A stretch of DNA of 14,114 nt, taken from assembly GCA_965228575.1 (NCBI GenBank), contig CBDDHW010000022.1, positions 1-14,114 on the forward strand. The letters run 5' to 3'. Shown here piece after piece: positions 1 through 5,809 of this stretch (within the stretch, counting starts at the first letter, position 1; every line of letters starts with the position of its first letter). Made by a program: the position numbers and the translations under genes. The DNA comes from UBA11612 sp965228575 (GTDB lineage: Bacteria; Pseudomonadota; Alphaproteobacteria; Rhodospirillales; Rhodospirillaceae). Under the pieces are notes generated by a model that did not search any database, had not been told where the DNA came from, and saw only the letters and a list, made by a program, of their open reading frames with translations.

Positions 1-471
1 GCCGTACGCGAGCTCAGATGGAATCGCAAAATGCCAAATTTCACCCTGCCGCATCATCGGAACGCCAATCTGCCAGCCTTGAATTACTGCGCCTAAGGGA
101 AATGTTGCGGGTTCATCCCGTGCATAGGAGCTGTCGAAAACATTACCGTTCGTCAGCGTGCCTTCGTAATGCACGGTTACACGGCTACCACGCGCGGGTT
201 TTGGTGCATTGTCTGCCGCAGTTTTCTCAATGGAATACTGAAGCCCTTCCGGTGTTTGCTCCCATCCATCTTTCTTAAGATTCTCCGATAGAAAGGTCTT
301 CTGCGCCGTAGGATAGTCTTCGCTCGATAGCGGCGGACTTTGATCATCAATGGCGGGCGGCGGGTCGTCTTGTGTTGTTGTCTCAGGTGTATCGGTTCTG
401 GACATCGAGAAATACAATGCCACGGCGGCAATAATGATCGCTACGATGGCCAATACGACGGTAATTTTCAT
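1..471 (-). CDS. FKBP-type peptidyl-prolyl cis-trans isomerase, membrane-anchored (3' end cut by window edge)
   Basis: This gene starts at an ATG (469-471) and reads without a stop to base 1, giving 157 residues of an incomplete protein. Residues 4-22 are a hydrophobic segment with no lipobox cysteine, so an inner-membrane anchor or uncleaved signal is likely. An acidic, proline-rich linker follows (about 26-55). From about residue 75 the FKBP fold is recognisable: VTVHYEGTL (98-106), VFDSS (111-115), FPLG (124-127), VIQGWQIGVP (129-138), and PSELAYG (151-157) just before the edge. Y102, D113, F124, V129-I130, W133 and Y156 match the usual FKBP active-site positions. The family catalyses cis-trans isomerisation of X-Pro bonds and acts as a chaperone. 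An N-terminal anchor suggests work in the periplasm, as for Mip/FkpA-like proteins. Only the last 30 or so residues should be missing. The family call is firm; the physiological role is not. Confidence 0.93.
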   Translation of the reverse strand, partial: MKITVVLAIVAIIIAAVALYFSMSRTDTPETTTQDDPPPAIDDQSPPLSSEDYPTAQKTFLSENLKKDGWEQTPEGLQYSIEKTAADNAPKPARGSRVTVHYEGTLTNGNVFDSSYARDEPATFPLGAVIQGWQIGVPMMRQGEIWHFAIPSELAYG

Positions 472-739
472 CTTAAACTTCTGCCCTTTAATAGAGAATT
501 GCTGGCGGATTAGACATGAGACTTAAGTTGGCAAGTTTTCTAGTTCGAGACAACGGATTGAATAGCATCGCAAATGCTTTCTGGACGTAAGGTGGGCGCG
601 AGGCCTCTGAAATCAATGCCCAATTTCTCGCTTATCGTCGCCCTGTCTTCAAGGTTGGTGCCAAAAGGAACGCTACGGACGGCCCTATTTTTGCCCAAAA
701 ATTGCAAAACTATGGGGGAAATCCACGAGGGGGTGATCC
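472..739. other. Intergenic region between divergent FKBP and lipoprotein genes, with possible gene remnant
   Basis: This 268-bp gap separates the divergent FKBP and lipoprotein genes and should hold both promoters, though I see no convincing -35/-10 pair for either. On the minus strand, bases 707 to 540 (ending in TAG) give an open stretch with a protein-like composition, including RAVRSVPFGTNLEDRA and APTLRPESICDAIQSV. It has no ATG, no ribosome-binding site and no family I recognise. It may be the decayed 3' end of a lost gene, or chance. Farther upstream the same frame runs antisense to the lipoprotein gene and becomes rich in Arg, His and Pro, as a shadow frame would. Confidence 0.35.
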
Positions 740-985
740 ATGAATTTCCATAAGACAATTGGCAAGTACGGTTTAGCTTTGGCGATTTTGCATGTCCTAG
801 CGGGGTGTGCCAATGGCGACATAATCTTGCGTAACGCTTTGTTTGGACTGGGAGAATCCTGGTGTCAGTCTTCGTCCAGTTGTGCAACAGGCGGAATACG
901 AGATCCCTTGGCGGCGCATCCGCCCTGGGAAAACCCCCATGCCCGGCCGAATGACGCCCCATTTCGTCTGCCGCCGCTGAAATAA
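740..985 (+). CDS. Small predicted lipoprotein, unknown function
   Basis: This is an 81-residue reading frame with a strong ribosome-binding site (GAGGGGGTG, from 728) about 6 bases before the ATG. The N-terminus is a lipoprotein signal: positively charged MNFHKTIGK, a hydrophobic stretch (11-20) and the lipobox LAGC with the acylated cysteine at residue 23. The mature part is only about 59 residues. It has two more cysteines (WCQSSSSC, residues 41-48) and a Pro/His/Arg-rich tail (about 56-81) that looks disordered. There is no recognisable domain. The signal, lipobox and ribosome-binding site support a real gene. If expressed, it would sit in the inner or outer membrane facing the periplasm. 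It may be transcribed alone, since rpmJ downstream has its own candidate promoter. Confidence 0.62.
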   Translation: MNFHKTIGKYGLALAILHVLAGCANGDIILRNALFGLGESWCQSSSSCATGGIRDPLAAHPPWENPHARPNDAPFRLPPLK

Positions 986-1005
986 GGCTTCGAACGGGTG
1001 CGGGC

Positions 1006-1034
1006 TTGCATAGGTACCCAGCATTCGTTATAAA
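1006..1034 (+). promoter_or_regulatory. Candidate sigma-70 promoter of rpmJ
   Basis: TTGCAT (1006-1011) and TATAAA (1029-1034) are separated by exactly 17 bases. The -10 matches the consensus at five of six positions, the -35 at only three. The predicted start near 1041 would leave a leader of about 58 nt before the rpmJ ATG. Confidence 0.45.
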
Positions 1035-1055
1035 CCGCGCGCTTTTGGCAGATCG

Positions 1056-1071
1056 GAGGAACCGGCTCCTC
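1056..1071 (+). other. Small hairpin in the rpmJ leader
   Basis: GAGGA (1056-1060) and TCCTC (1067-1071) are perfect inverted repeats around the 6-base loop ACCGGC. The left arm belongs to a Shine-Dalgarno-like GGAGGA (1055-1060) with no start codon at a useful distance. The likelier rpmJ ribosome-binding site is AAGG at 1087-1090. The stem is only 5 bp, so a regulatory role is speculative. Confidence 0.25.
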
Positions 1072-1098
1072 GCTCGCCCAACTTATAAGGTTTTCGTG

Positions 1099-1224
1099 AT
1101 GAAAGTTCGCAACTCCCTGAAGTCCGCACGGACACGCGACAAGAATTGTAAGATTGTCCGCCGTCGGGGGAGAGTATTTCTAATAAATAAGAAAAACCCG
1201 CGCTTCAAAGCGCGGCAAGGCTGA
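1099..1224 (+). CDS. rpmJ: 50S ribosomal protein L36, zinc-free form
   Basis: This 41-residue, very basic protein begins MKVRNSLKS and ends NPRFKARQG, the typical termini of alphaproteobacterial L36. It carries the core RRRGRVFLINK. L36 is the smallest protein of the large ribosomal subunit and helps stabilise 23S rRNA. The zinc-binding form has a CxxC...C...H ribbon. Here there is a single cysteine (residue 17, KNCKIV), so this is the C-minus, zinc-independent form, which as I recall is the usual and often only L36 in alphaproteobacteria. The ATG has AAGG 8 bases upstream (1087-1090). The same frame can be extended upstream to a TTG at 1006, but that extension lies in the promoter and leader and lacks a ribosome-binding site. 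The gene is monocistronic, with its own promoter and terminator. Confidence 0.95.
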   Translation: MKVRNSLKSARTRDKNCKIVRRRGRVFLINKKNPRFKARQG

Positions 1225-1261
1225 GCGCGACAAACGCGTTCGCCCATCGGGAGGAACTCAC

Positions 1262-1291
1262 ACCGCAGGATCTTGTATCCTGCGGTTTTTT
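1262..1291 (+). terminator. Rho-independent terminator of rpmJ
   Basis: The perfect 10-bp inverted repeat ACCGCAGGAT / ATCCTGCGGT (1262-1271 and 1277-1286) has a 5-base loop and runs into six T residues (1286-1291), a textbook intrinsic terminator. It ends rpmJ transcription 38-67 bases after the stop codon. On the minus strand no T-tract follows the stem, so it probably does not serve the convergent pyk gene. Confidence 0.9.
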
Positions 1292-1298
1292 GTTGGTG

Positions 1299-2750
1299 CT
1301 AACTGGTGTGGGTTTCTCCACCAATTAGAACCACGCGCACCATATTGGTTGATCCCACTTTTCCAAAGGGCATCCCCGCGGTGATGACCAGCGCTTGGCC
1401 GTCTTCACCGATTCCACATTGTTTGGCGCCATTGACAGCCACTTCTCCGATATCGTCGACCTTGTGGATGAAGTCTCCAACAAGGGCATGTACACCCCAA
1501 ACCAACCCCAAACGCCGCCCCGCTTCAATGCTTGGTGTGATGCACAGGATTGGTACATCGGGTCTCTCTTGAGCTGCACGTAAGGTCGTAGATCCCGACG
1601 ACGTAAAAGTAACGATAGCTGCGGCATCTAATGTGTGTGCGATTTGCCGCGCCGCGGCTGTAATGGCGGCGGGTGATGACTCCTCAGTTGCCGCACGCCC
1701 GGCGTCCATTAGGTCGAGGTAATGCTCATCGCTTTCGACCTGACGGATAATCCGGTGCATCGTCGCAACCGCTCGAACAGGAAACGCTCCTGCTGCTGTT
1801 TCCGCCGATAGCATGACCGCATCTGCACCATCGTAAATTGCGGTGGCAACATCGGACGCCTCCGCCCTCGTTGGTGCGGGCGACTTAATCATGCTGTCGA
1901 GCATTTGCGTCGCCACCACCACGGGTTTTCCGTAAGTGCGGCACGTTCGAATAATTCTTTTTTGTAATACTGGAACCTGTTCCAGAGGCATCTCTACGCC
2001 CAGATCTCCGCGGGCGACCATAATTGAGTCTGATAGTTTCACGATGGCGTCCAGCTGGTCGAGAGCGGCTGGTTTTTCGAGTTTGGACAGAATGCCTGCT
2101 CGCCCTGCAACGGACTCGCGTACTTCCGCAACATCTTCCGGACGTTGGACGAAACTTAACGCGACCCAGTCCACCCCGTGCTCCAATCCAAATTCCAGGT
2201 CGGCTTTGTCTTTCTTTGTCATCGCAGGAATGGGAAGGGCCACGTCGGGAACGTTTACGCCTTTGCGATCGGAAATGGTTCCGGCGATATAAACCTCGGT
2301 ATCTGCAAAATCCTTTCCGCAATCTTTGACGGTCAATCGTAGGTGCCCGTCGTCAATAAGCAACGTCGCTCCTGGCTTGAGAGCTGCGAATATCTCGGGG
2401 TGAGGAAGTTGAGCGCGTGTGTCGTCGCCAAGTTCATCATCAAGGTCTAAGCGAAATTGACCGCCAGTCTTTAAGACAACCTTTCCATCTTTGAATTTGC
2501 CGACGCGGAGCTTTGGCCCTTGCAAATCCATGAGGATGGTAATGGGTTGCCCGGTCTCTTTCTCCAAGTTTCGTATCGCGGAAATCGACGCGGCATGGTC
2601 CGCGTGAGTACCATGACTGAAATTGAGCCTAAATACGTCCGCACCGGCTTCGTATAATAGCTCTATAGTTTCGGCGTCGTGACTTGATGGACCCAGGGTC
2701 GCAATAATTTTGGCGCGCCGTCCCCGATGATATACGGATGAGTTTGTCAT
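1299..2750 (-). CDS. pyk: Pyruvate kinase
   Basis: Pyruvate kinase makes pyruvate and ATP from phosphoenolpyruvate and ADP, the last step of glycolysis or the Entner-Doudoroff route, in the cytosol. From the ATG at 2748-2750 the protein has 483 residues, normal for the family. The barrel begins RRAKIIATLGPSS (11-23). Active-site motifs follow in order: RLNFSHG (41-47), LQGPKLRVG (76-84), the signature ILSKLEKPAALDQL with catalytic Lys223, MVARGDLGVEMP (244-255, metal and PEP binding), ATQMLDSM (280-287, with PTRAE at 293-297) and AVMLSAETA (311-319). The C-terminal domain is complete. An in-frame ATG at 2811-2813 would add 21 residues (MAFPSYNSC...) not typical of the family, so the shorter start is preferred; neither has a strong ribosome-binding site. 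It lies downstream of the transporter gene on the same strand, 98 bases apart, with direct repeats between. Confidence 0.96.
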   Translation of the reverse strand: MTNSSVYHRGRRAKIIATLGPSSHDAETIELLYEAGADVFRLNFSHGTHADHAASISAIRNLEKETGQPITILMDLQGPKLRVGKFKDGKVVLKTGGQFRLDLDDELGDDTRAQLPHPEIFAALKPGATLLIDDGHLRLTVKDCGKDFADTEVYIAGTISDRKGVNVPDVALPIPAMTKKDKADLEFGLEHGVDWVALSFVQRPEDVAEVRESVAGRAGILSKLEKPAALDQLDAIVKLSDSIMVARGDLGVEMPLEQVPVLQKRIIRTCRTYGKPVVVATQMLDSMIKSPAPTRAEASDVATAIYDGADAVMLSAETAAGAFPVRAVATMHRIIRQVESDEHYLDLMDAGRAATEESSPAAITAAARQIAHTLDAAAIVTFTSSGSTTLRAAQERPDVPILCITPSIEAGRRLGLVWGVHALVGDFIHKVDDIGEVAVNGAKQCGIGEDGQALVITAGMPFGKVGSTNMVRVVLIGGETHTS

Positions 2751-2771
2751 ATTCGCCAATCTACACGTCTT

Positions 2772-2843
2772 TAATATGTTATGCGAGCAACTGTTGTATG
2801 ACGGGAAAGCCATACCGCACTAATGTTGTCCGCGAGCAAACTG
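2772..2843. repeat. Pair of imperfect direct repeats upstream of pyk
   Basis: Two related 22-23-base blocks, 2772-2793 and 2821-2843, share TAAT near their left end and GCGAGCAA then CTG at their right end. The identical 8-mers are at 2783-2790 and 2832-2839, spaced 49 bases. They lie in the 98-bp gap before pyk, where a pyk promoter would be expected. They may be operator sites or merely a small duplication. Confidence 0.35.
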
Positions 2844-2848
2844 GTTTG

Positions 2849-3829
2849 TTAGCTAGGTGTTGGGGCGTTTGGAGCGGGATGAATGACCATTTTTTTGTGA
2901 TGACTTCGCCGCGACGTTTCAATTCCTGCAAGAATTGCAGCAGCGCCTATAAACTGCCAGACACTCATAGATTCCCCGAATAAAACCCAGGCGAAAATCG
3001 CTGCTAGAACGGGTTGCAGAAAAAGTAACATTGCGCCAAGGCCCGCCGAGATATGTGCAAGCGAGAGAGCTATTGCCATTTGTCCGCCGACCTGAACGGC
3101 AAACCCCAAGGCAAATGCTACAGCCCATCCCCGGGCAGTCTCTGGCCATACGTTGCCTTCGATAGCAGCCGCAAGGCACCACAATACGATTGATGCGGCC
3201 GTTCCCCCCACGGCCATTACCGCTGCAGTCGATACGCGTTTGCGAACGCGTGCGACAGTTAGAATATAGGCGGCGTACCACCACGCCGTCACAAACCCCA
3301 GAAGATCACCCGTAAAATTCGTTGTGGATGCCAAAAAGCTTTCGGTCATCATCGTTGTGGCCCCACCGAGGGAAAGCGCGAGGCCTATCGCAAATTGAAA
3401 TCGAATACGCTCTCGGAATAATACCCAACTCGCCAGCACCACGAAAACCGGTGTGGTGTTTGCGAGGATTGTTGAATTTGCAACTGAGGTCAGCGTGATC
3501 GACCAATTCCAGAACGCGAGATCGCCGGCAAAAAACAACCCACTCAAAATAAGAATCCAAATATCGCGCCAGTGAGCGGGTGTCGACATCGGAACGCGGT
3601 CGCGTGGGCGCAACCAAAGCAACGCGAAAAAAAAGGGCAGGGGAAGGGCCATGCGGTTTACAGCCGTCGCAAGTGGCCCAACTTCAGAGAAACGAACAAA
3701 AATGGGGGCTAGCGCTATCCCAAAAACGCCAACTAGAAGAATAGGGAGGGCCCACCGTTCGGCAAATGAACGAGTGGGGTCGAAAGGTGGGTCGTGATTT
3801 TCGTTTACCGCTGGAAGTGTCTTGGTCAT
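2849..3829 (-). CDS. EamA-family (DMT superfamily) inner-membrane transporter
   Basis: This 326-residue protein is almost entirely hydrophobic, with about ten membrane helices. The usual two EamA halves are recognisable: one from about residue 28 (LPILLVGVFGIALAPIFVRF) to 165, the other from about 175 to 305. Family features include FFAGDLAFWNWSITLTSVAN (about 99-118), ANTTPVFVVLASWVLFRERI at the end of the first half, and the equivalent LLFLQPVLAAIFAWVLFGES at the end of the second. The pairing 'P-x(3-5)-A/V...FGE' is typical of drug/metabolite transporters such as RhaT or YdcZ relatives. Substrates vary widely in this superfamily and cannot be read from sequence. The N-terminal ~25 residues (with PAVNENHDPPFDPT) are hydrophilic and cytosolic. 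The ATG at 3827-3829 has no clear ribosome-binding site; the perfect inverted repeat AACCAG-AGC-CTGGTT (3833-3847) lies just upstream of it. The gene may be cotranscribed with pyk. Confidence 0.9.
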   Translation of the reverse strand: MTKTLPAVNENHDPPFDPTRSFAERWALPILLVGVFGIALAPIFVRFSEVGPLATAVNRMALPLPFFFALLWLRPRDRVPMSTPAHWRDIWILILSGLFFAGDLAFWNWSITLTSVANSTILANTTPVFVVLASWVLFRERIRFQFAIGLALSLGGATTMMTESFLASTTNFTGDLLGFVTAWWYAAYILTVARVRKRVSTAAVMAVGGTAASIVLWCLAAAIEGNVWPETARGWAVAFALGFAVQVGGQMAIALSLAHISAGLGAMLLFLQPVLAAIFAWVLFGESMSVWQFIGAAAILAGIETSRRSHHKKMVIHPAPNAPTPS

Positions 3830-3923
3830 GGAAACCAGAGCCTGGTTATGTCACGGTGAGATGGTGGGCGTGAGAAACATATACGCTCTAAGTGAATTTC
3901 GCCCGTAGGACCAGGAAAACCCG

Positions 3924-4289
3924 TTGAGATACTCTGCATTCGTTCTAGCGCTTCTTTTTCCATTAGGTGTGCAGGTCAACGCACAAGAAATCGAGCCAAA
4001 AGAAAATCCGCTGATCGGGCAGTGGGTTGATCAACTCCCCGACGGTGCTGCGATGATCACCGAATTTTCGTCTGATAGTGTCTCTTTTTGGGCTATTGGC
4101 CCCAATGGGGAACAAAGCGCGGTAAATACCGCACCGATAACATTCGAAACGCGTTCAGATGGAGACGTCGACATATCCATTGCAGGACAGGAAGACACGG
4201 CTCTTACGGTGATTGTACGAGGCGTTAACACCATCGAATTGATCTTTTCTGGTATGTCGTCACGCCGATTGTCGCGTTACCAGCAGTGA
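3924..4289 (+). CDS. Small exported protein of unknown function (TTG start)
   Basis: This is a 121-residue frame starting at TTG (3924) with AGGA (3913-3916) 7 bases upstream; no better start is visible. The N-terminus is a classical signal peptide: MRYSAFVLALLFPLGVQVNA with likely cleavage after residue 20 (VNA|QE). The mature part of about 100 residues has few Lys or Arg and many Thr, Ser, Asp and Val in alternating patterns (for example DVDISIAG, LTVIVRGVNTIELIFSG). This suggests a small beta-rich fold, perhaps a lipocalin-like or beta-sandwich domain. NPLIGQWVDQLPDG (28-41) resembles the opening strand of such 'G-x-W' barrel proteins, but I cannot assign a family. It lies 16 bases before the hydrolase gene on the same strand, so the two are probably cotranscribed. 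Confidence 0.7.
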   Translation: MRYSAFVLALLFPLGVQVNAQEIEPKENPLIGQWVDQLPDGAAMITEFSSDSVSFWAIGPNGEQSAVNTAPITFETRSDGDVDISIAGQEDTALTVIVRGVNTIELIFSGMSSRRLSRYQQ

Positions 4290-4305
4290 GTCGGGTAATT
4301 CTTTT

Positions 4306-5100
4306 ATGGTGAACATAAGTTTGGGGTCCGACGATCCCGCTCCAGTTGAGGTTGTGAATCCAGAGGCAACGTCGCCGATTTTTATTTGCGCAGATCATGC
4401 GGGCAACGCGGTTCCCAAAGCAATGGGTGGGCTTGGCTTGCCATCCGGGGAGATCAATAGACATATCGGATGGGATATTGGCGCTGCGGGCGTTGCGCGA
4501 AAGCTAGCGTGCAAATTGAATGGGACAGTGGTGCTTGCTGTGTACTCACGTCTTCTCATCGATCCGAACAGACCGCTCAGCGATCCCGGTTGCGTGCCCA
4601 TTGAGAGCGACGGCACACCCATTCCAGCCAACGCCAATTTGACCAGAGCCGATATTAACGCTCGTGCCGACGCATTTTATTGGCCCTATCATCGCGCGGC
4701 CGATGAGCATATTGGCCGTCTAGGCCGAACGGGAGTAATACCCGCCGTGATCGCCATGCACACGTTTACGCCTGCGTTAAACAAGGACGGATCCGAACAA
4801 AGACCCTGGCACGTAGGCATTCTCTATAGCCGCGATACCCGGCTTCCACATCCTTTGATGGAAGCATTGAGCAAAATTGAAGGCATTGTGGTAGGAGACA
4901 ATGAACCGTACTCCGGCGTTACCCATGGATACTCTCTCAAAGTGCACGGCATCGCGCACGGCTTGCCGCATGTCGAGTTAGAAATTCGCCAAGACTTAGT
5001 CGAAGATGATGAAGGACAAGAAGGGTGGGCGGAGTTACTCGCACGTATCTTGCCCTCGATCTTAGATGAGCCGGCAATGAAAGAAATTGTACACGTGTGA
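4306..5100 (+). CDS. N-formylglutamate amidohydrolase family protein
   Basis: This is a 264-residue cytosolic protein of the N-formylglutamate amidohydrolase (HutG-type FGase) family. Motifs in order: ICADHAGNAVP (27-37, with metal-binding candidates D30 and H31), HIGWDIGA (53-60), SRLLIDPNRP (81-90), IAMHTFTP (149-156), GILYSRD (171-177) and HVELEIRQDL (222-231). These are the conserved blocks of this zinc-dependent peptidase-like fold. True FGases release formate from N-formylglutamate at the end of one histidine-degradation route. No hut genes are nearby, and many alphaproteobacteria carry this paralogue beside pyk, DUF1244 and DUF2312 genes, so its real substrate may differ. The ATG at 4306 has only a poor ribosome-binding site and may depend on coupling to the preceding gene, 16 bases upstream. 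It lies 17 bases before the DUF1244 gene. Confidence 0.9.
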   Translation: MVNISLGSDDPAPVEVVNPEATSPIFICADHAGNAVPKAMGGLGLPSGEINRHIGWDIGAAGVARKLACKLNGTVVLAVYSRLLIDPNRPLSDPGCVPIESDGTPIPANANLTRADINARADAFYWPYHRAADEHIGRLGRTGVIPAVIAMHTFTPALNKDGSEQRPWHVGILYSRDTRLPHPLMEALSKIEGIVVGDNEPYSGVTHGYSLKVHGIAHGLPHVELEIRQDLVEDDEGQEGWAELLARILPSILDEPAMKEIVHV

Positions 5101-5117
5101 TTTAAAGGAGGTAGGCG

Positions 5118-5435
5118 ATGGAGAAAGATATCCGCCTTGAAGTCGAAGCTGCGGCGTTTCGTGGCTTGGTTAAGCACCTGCAAAAACGAACTGACGCGCA
5201 AAACATCGACATCATGACCACAGCAGGGTTTTGTCGAAATTGCCTCGCGAAGTGGTACCGCGCTGCCGCGGAACACTTTGGAACCCCCATGACATATGAA
5301 GAGGCCCAAGCTGAAATATATGGGATGCCTGCGAGCGAATGGAAATCAAGATATCAGACCGAAGCTTCACCGGAACAAAAGCAGCGATTTGAAGATACCA
5401 AACCACTCCATGCCGAAATTACGGTTGTCGAATAA
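5118..5435 (+). CDS. DUF1244 domain protein
   Basis: This 105-residue soluble protein spans the whole DUF1244 family: FRGLVKHLQKRTDAQNIDIM (14-33), the hallmark GFCRNCLAKWY (37-47) with a CxxC pair at C39 and C42, and GMPASEWKSRYQ (69-80). The CxxC pair could bind metal or be redox-active; no other obvious ligand is seen. The function of the family is unknown, as far as I know. It has a near-perfect ribosome-binding site, AAAGGAGG (5104-5111), 6 bases before the ATG. It starts 17 bases after the hydrolase stop, so it is very likely in the same operon. GapR follows 124 bases downstream; the two genes share the same 11-base leader block before the start. Confidence 0.93.
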   Translation: MEKDIRLEVEAAAFRGLVKHLQKRTDAQNIDIMTTAGFCRNCLAKWYRAAAEHFGTPMTYEEAQAEIYGMPASEWKSRYQTEASPEQKQRFEDTKPLHAEITVVE

Positions 5436-5456
5436 GTTAATCGCTCAAGGCAATTG

Positions 5457-5479
5457 TATCCCCGTTATCCTCGCTATCC
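5457..5479. repeat. Three TATCC blocks at exact 9-base period upstream of gapR
   Basis: TATCC occurs at 5457-5461, 5466-5470 and 5475-5479, within three consecutive 9-mers TATCCCCGT, TATCCTCGC and TATCCACAA. The repeat is in the gap between the DUF1244 gene and gapR, 80-100 bases before the gapR start. It may be a protein-binding array or a small slippage product. Confidence 0.3.
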
Positions 5480-5559
5480 ACAAGGTTTGATCGCTTGTGT
5501 GCGGAGATGACGCTGTTAATGTCCGCGCTCCATTGGTGCTATTTAAAGGAGCGTATTCG

Positions 5560-5802
5560 ATGCCCGACGGCTCAGGTATTTCAGCTCAACGCCTTAAGAG
5601 TTTCATTCAGCGGATTGAGCGTCTTGAAGAAGAAAAAAAGGCGCTTGGTGCAGATATTCGCGAGGTGTACTCGGAAGCTAAGTCCGGCGGGTTTGATACA
5701 AAAATCATGCGCCAGGTGGTGAGAATCCGTAAAATGGATAAAGCAGACCGGGAAGAGCAGGAGTCGTTGCTTCAGGTCTATCTTGAGGCAGTCGGCGCAT
5801 AA
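5560..5802 (+). CDS. gapR: GapR-family nucleoid-associated protein (DUF2312)
   Basis: This 80-residue protein has the full DUF2312/GapR pattern: an N-terminal coiled coil (about 9-40, QRLKSFIQRIERLEEEKKAL), then EVYSEAKSGGFDTKIMRQVV (35-54), RIRKMDKADREE (55-66) and YLEAVGA at the C-terminus. In Caulobacter, GapR binds AT-rich, overtwisted DNA ahead of replication and transcription forks and stimulates topoisomerases. The same role on the nucleoid is inferred here. The chosen ATG has AAAGGAG (5545-5551) 8 bases upstream. The same frame is open from an ATG-less upstream region (from 5497), but that extension lacks a ribosome-binding site and family similarity. It is a little shorter at the N-terminus than the 89-residue Caulobacter protein. 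Its stop is only 7 bases from the stop of a convergent small gene, with no terminator between. Confidence 0.94.
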   Translation: MPDGSGISAQRLKSFIQRIERLEEEKKALGADIREVYSEAKSGGFDTKIMRQVVRIRKMDKADREEQESLLQVYLEAVGA

Positions 5803-5809
5803 AACCTGA

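Noticed and set aside
177..431. 84-codon minus-strand frame
   Set aside because: Arg-rich shadow of the FKBP gene, which uses another frame of the same strand.
540..962. 140-codon minus-strand frame as a full gene
   Set aside because: Its first two-thirds is antisense to the lipoprotein gene and has a shadow-like Arg/His/Pro composition, with no ribosome-binding site. Only the last 50 or so codons look protein-like and are reported as a possible remnant.
1198..1215. Inverted repeat CCGCGC-TTCAAA-GCGCGG as an rpmJ terminator
   Set aside because: It lies within the rpmJ coding end (NPRFKAR) and is explained by codons of conserved residues; no T-tract follows. The real terminator is at 1262-1291.
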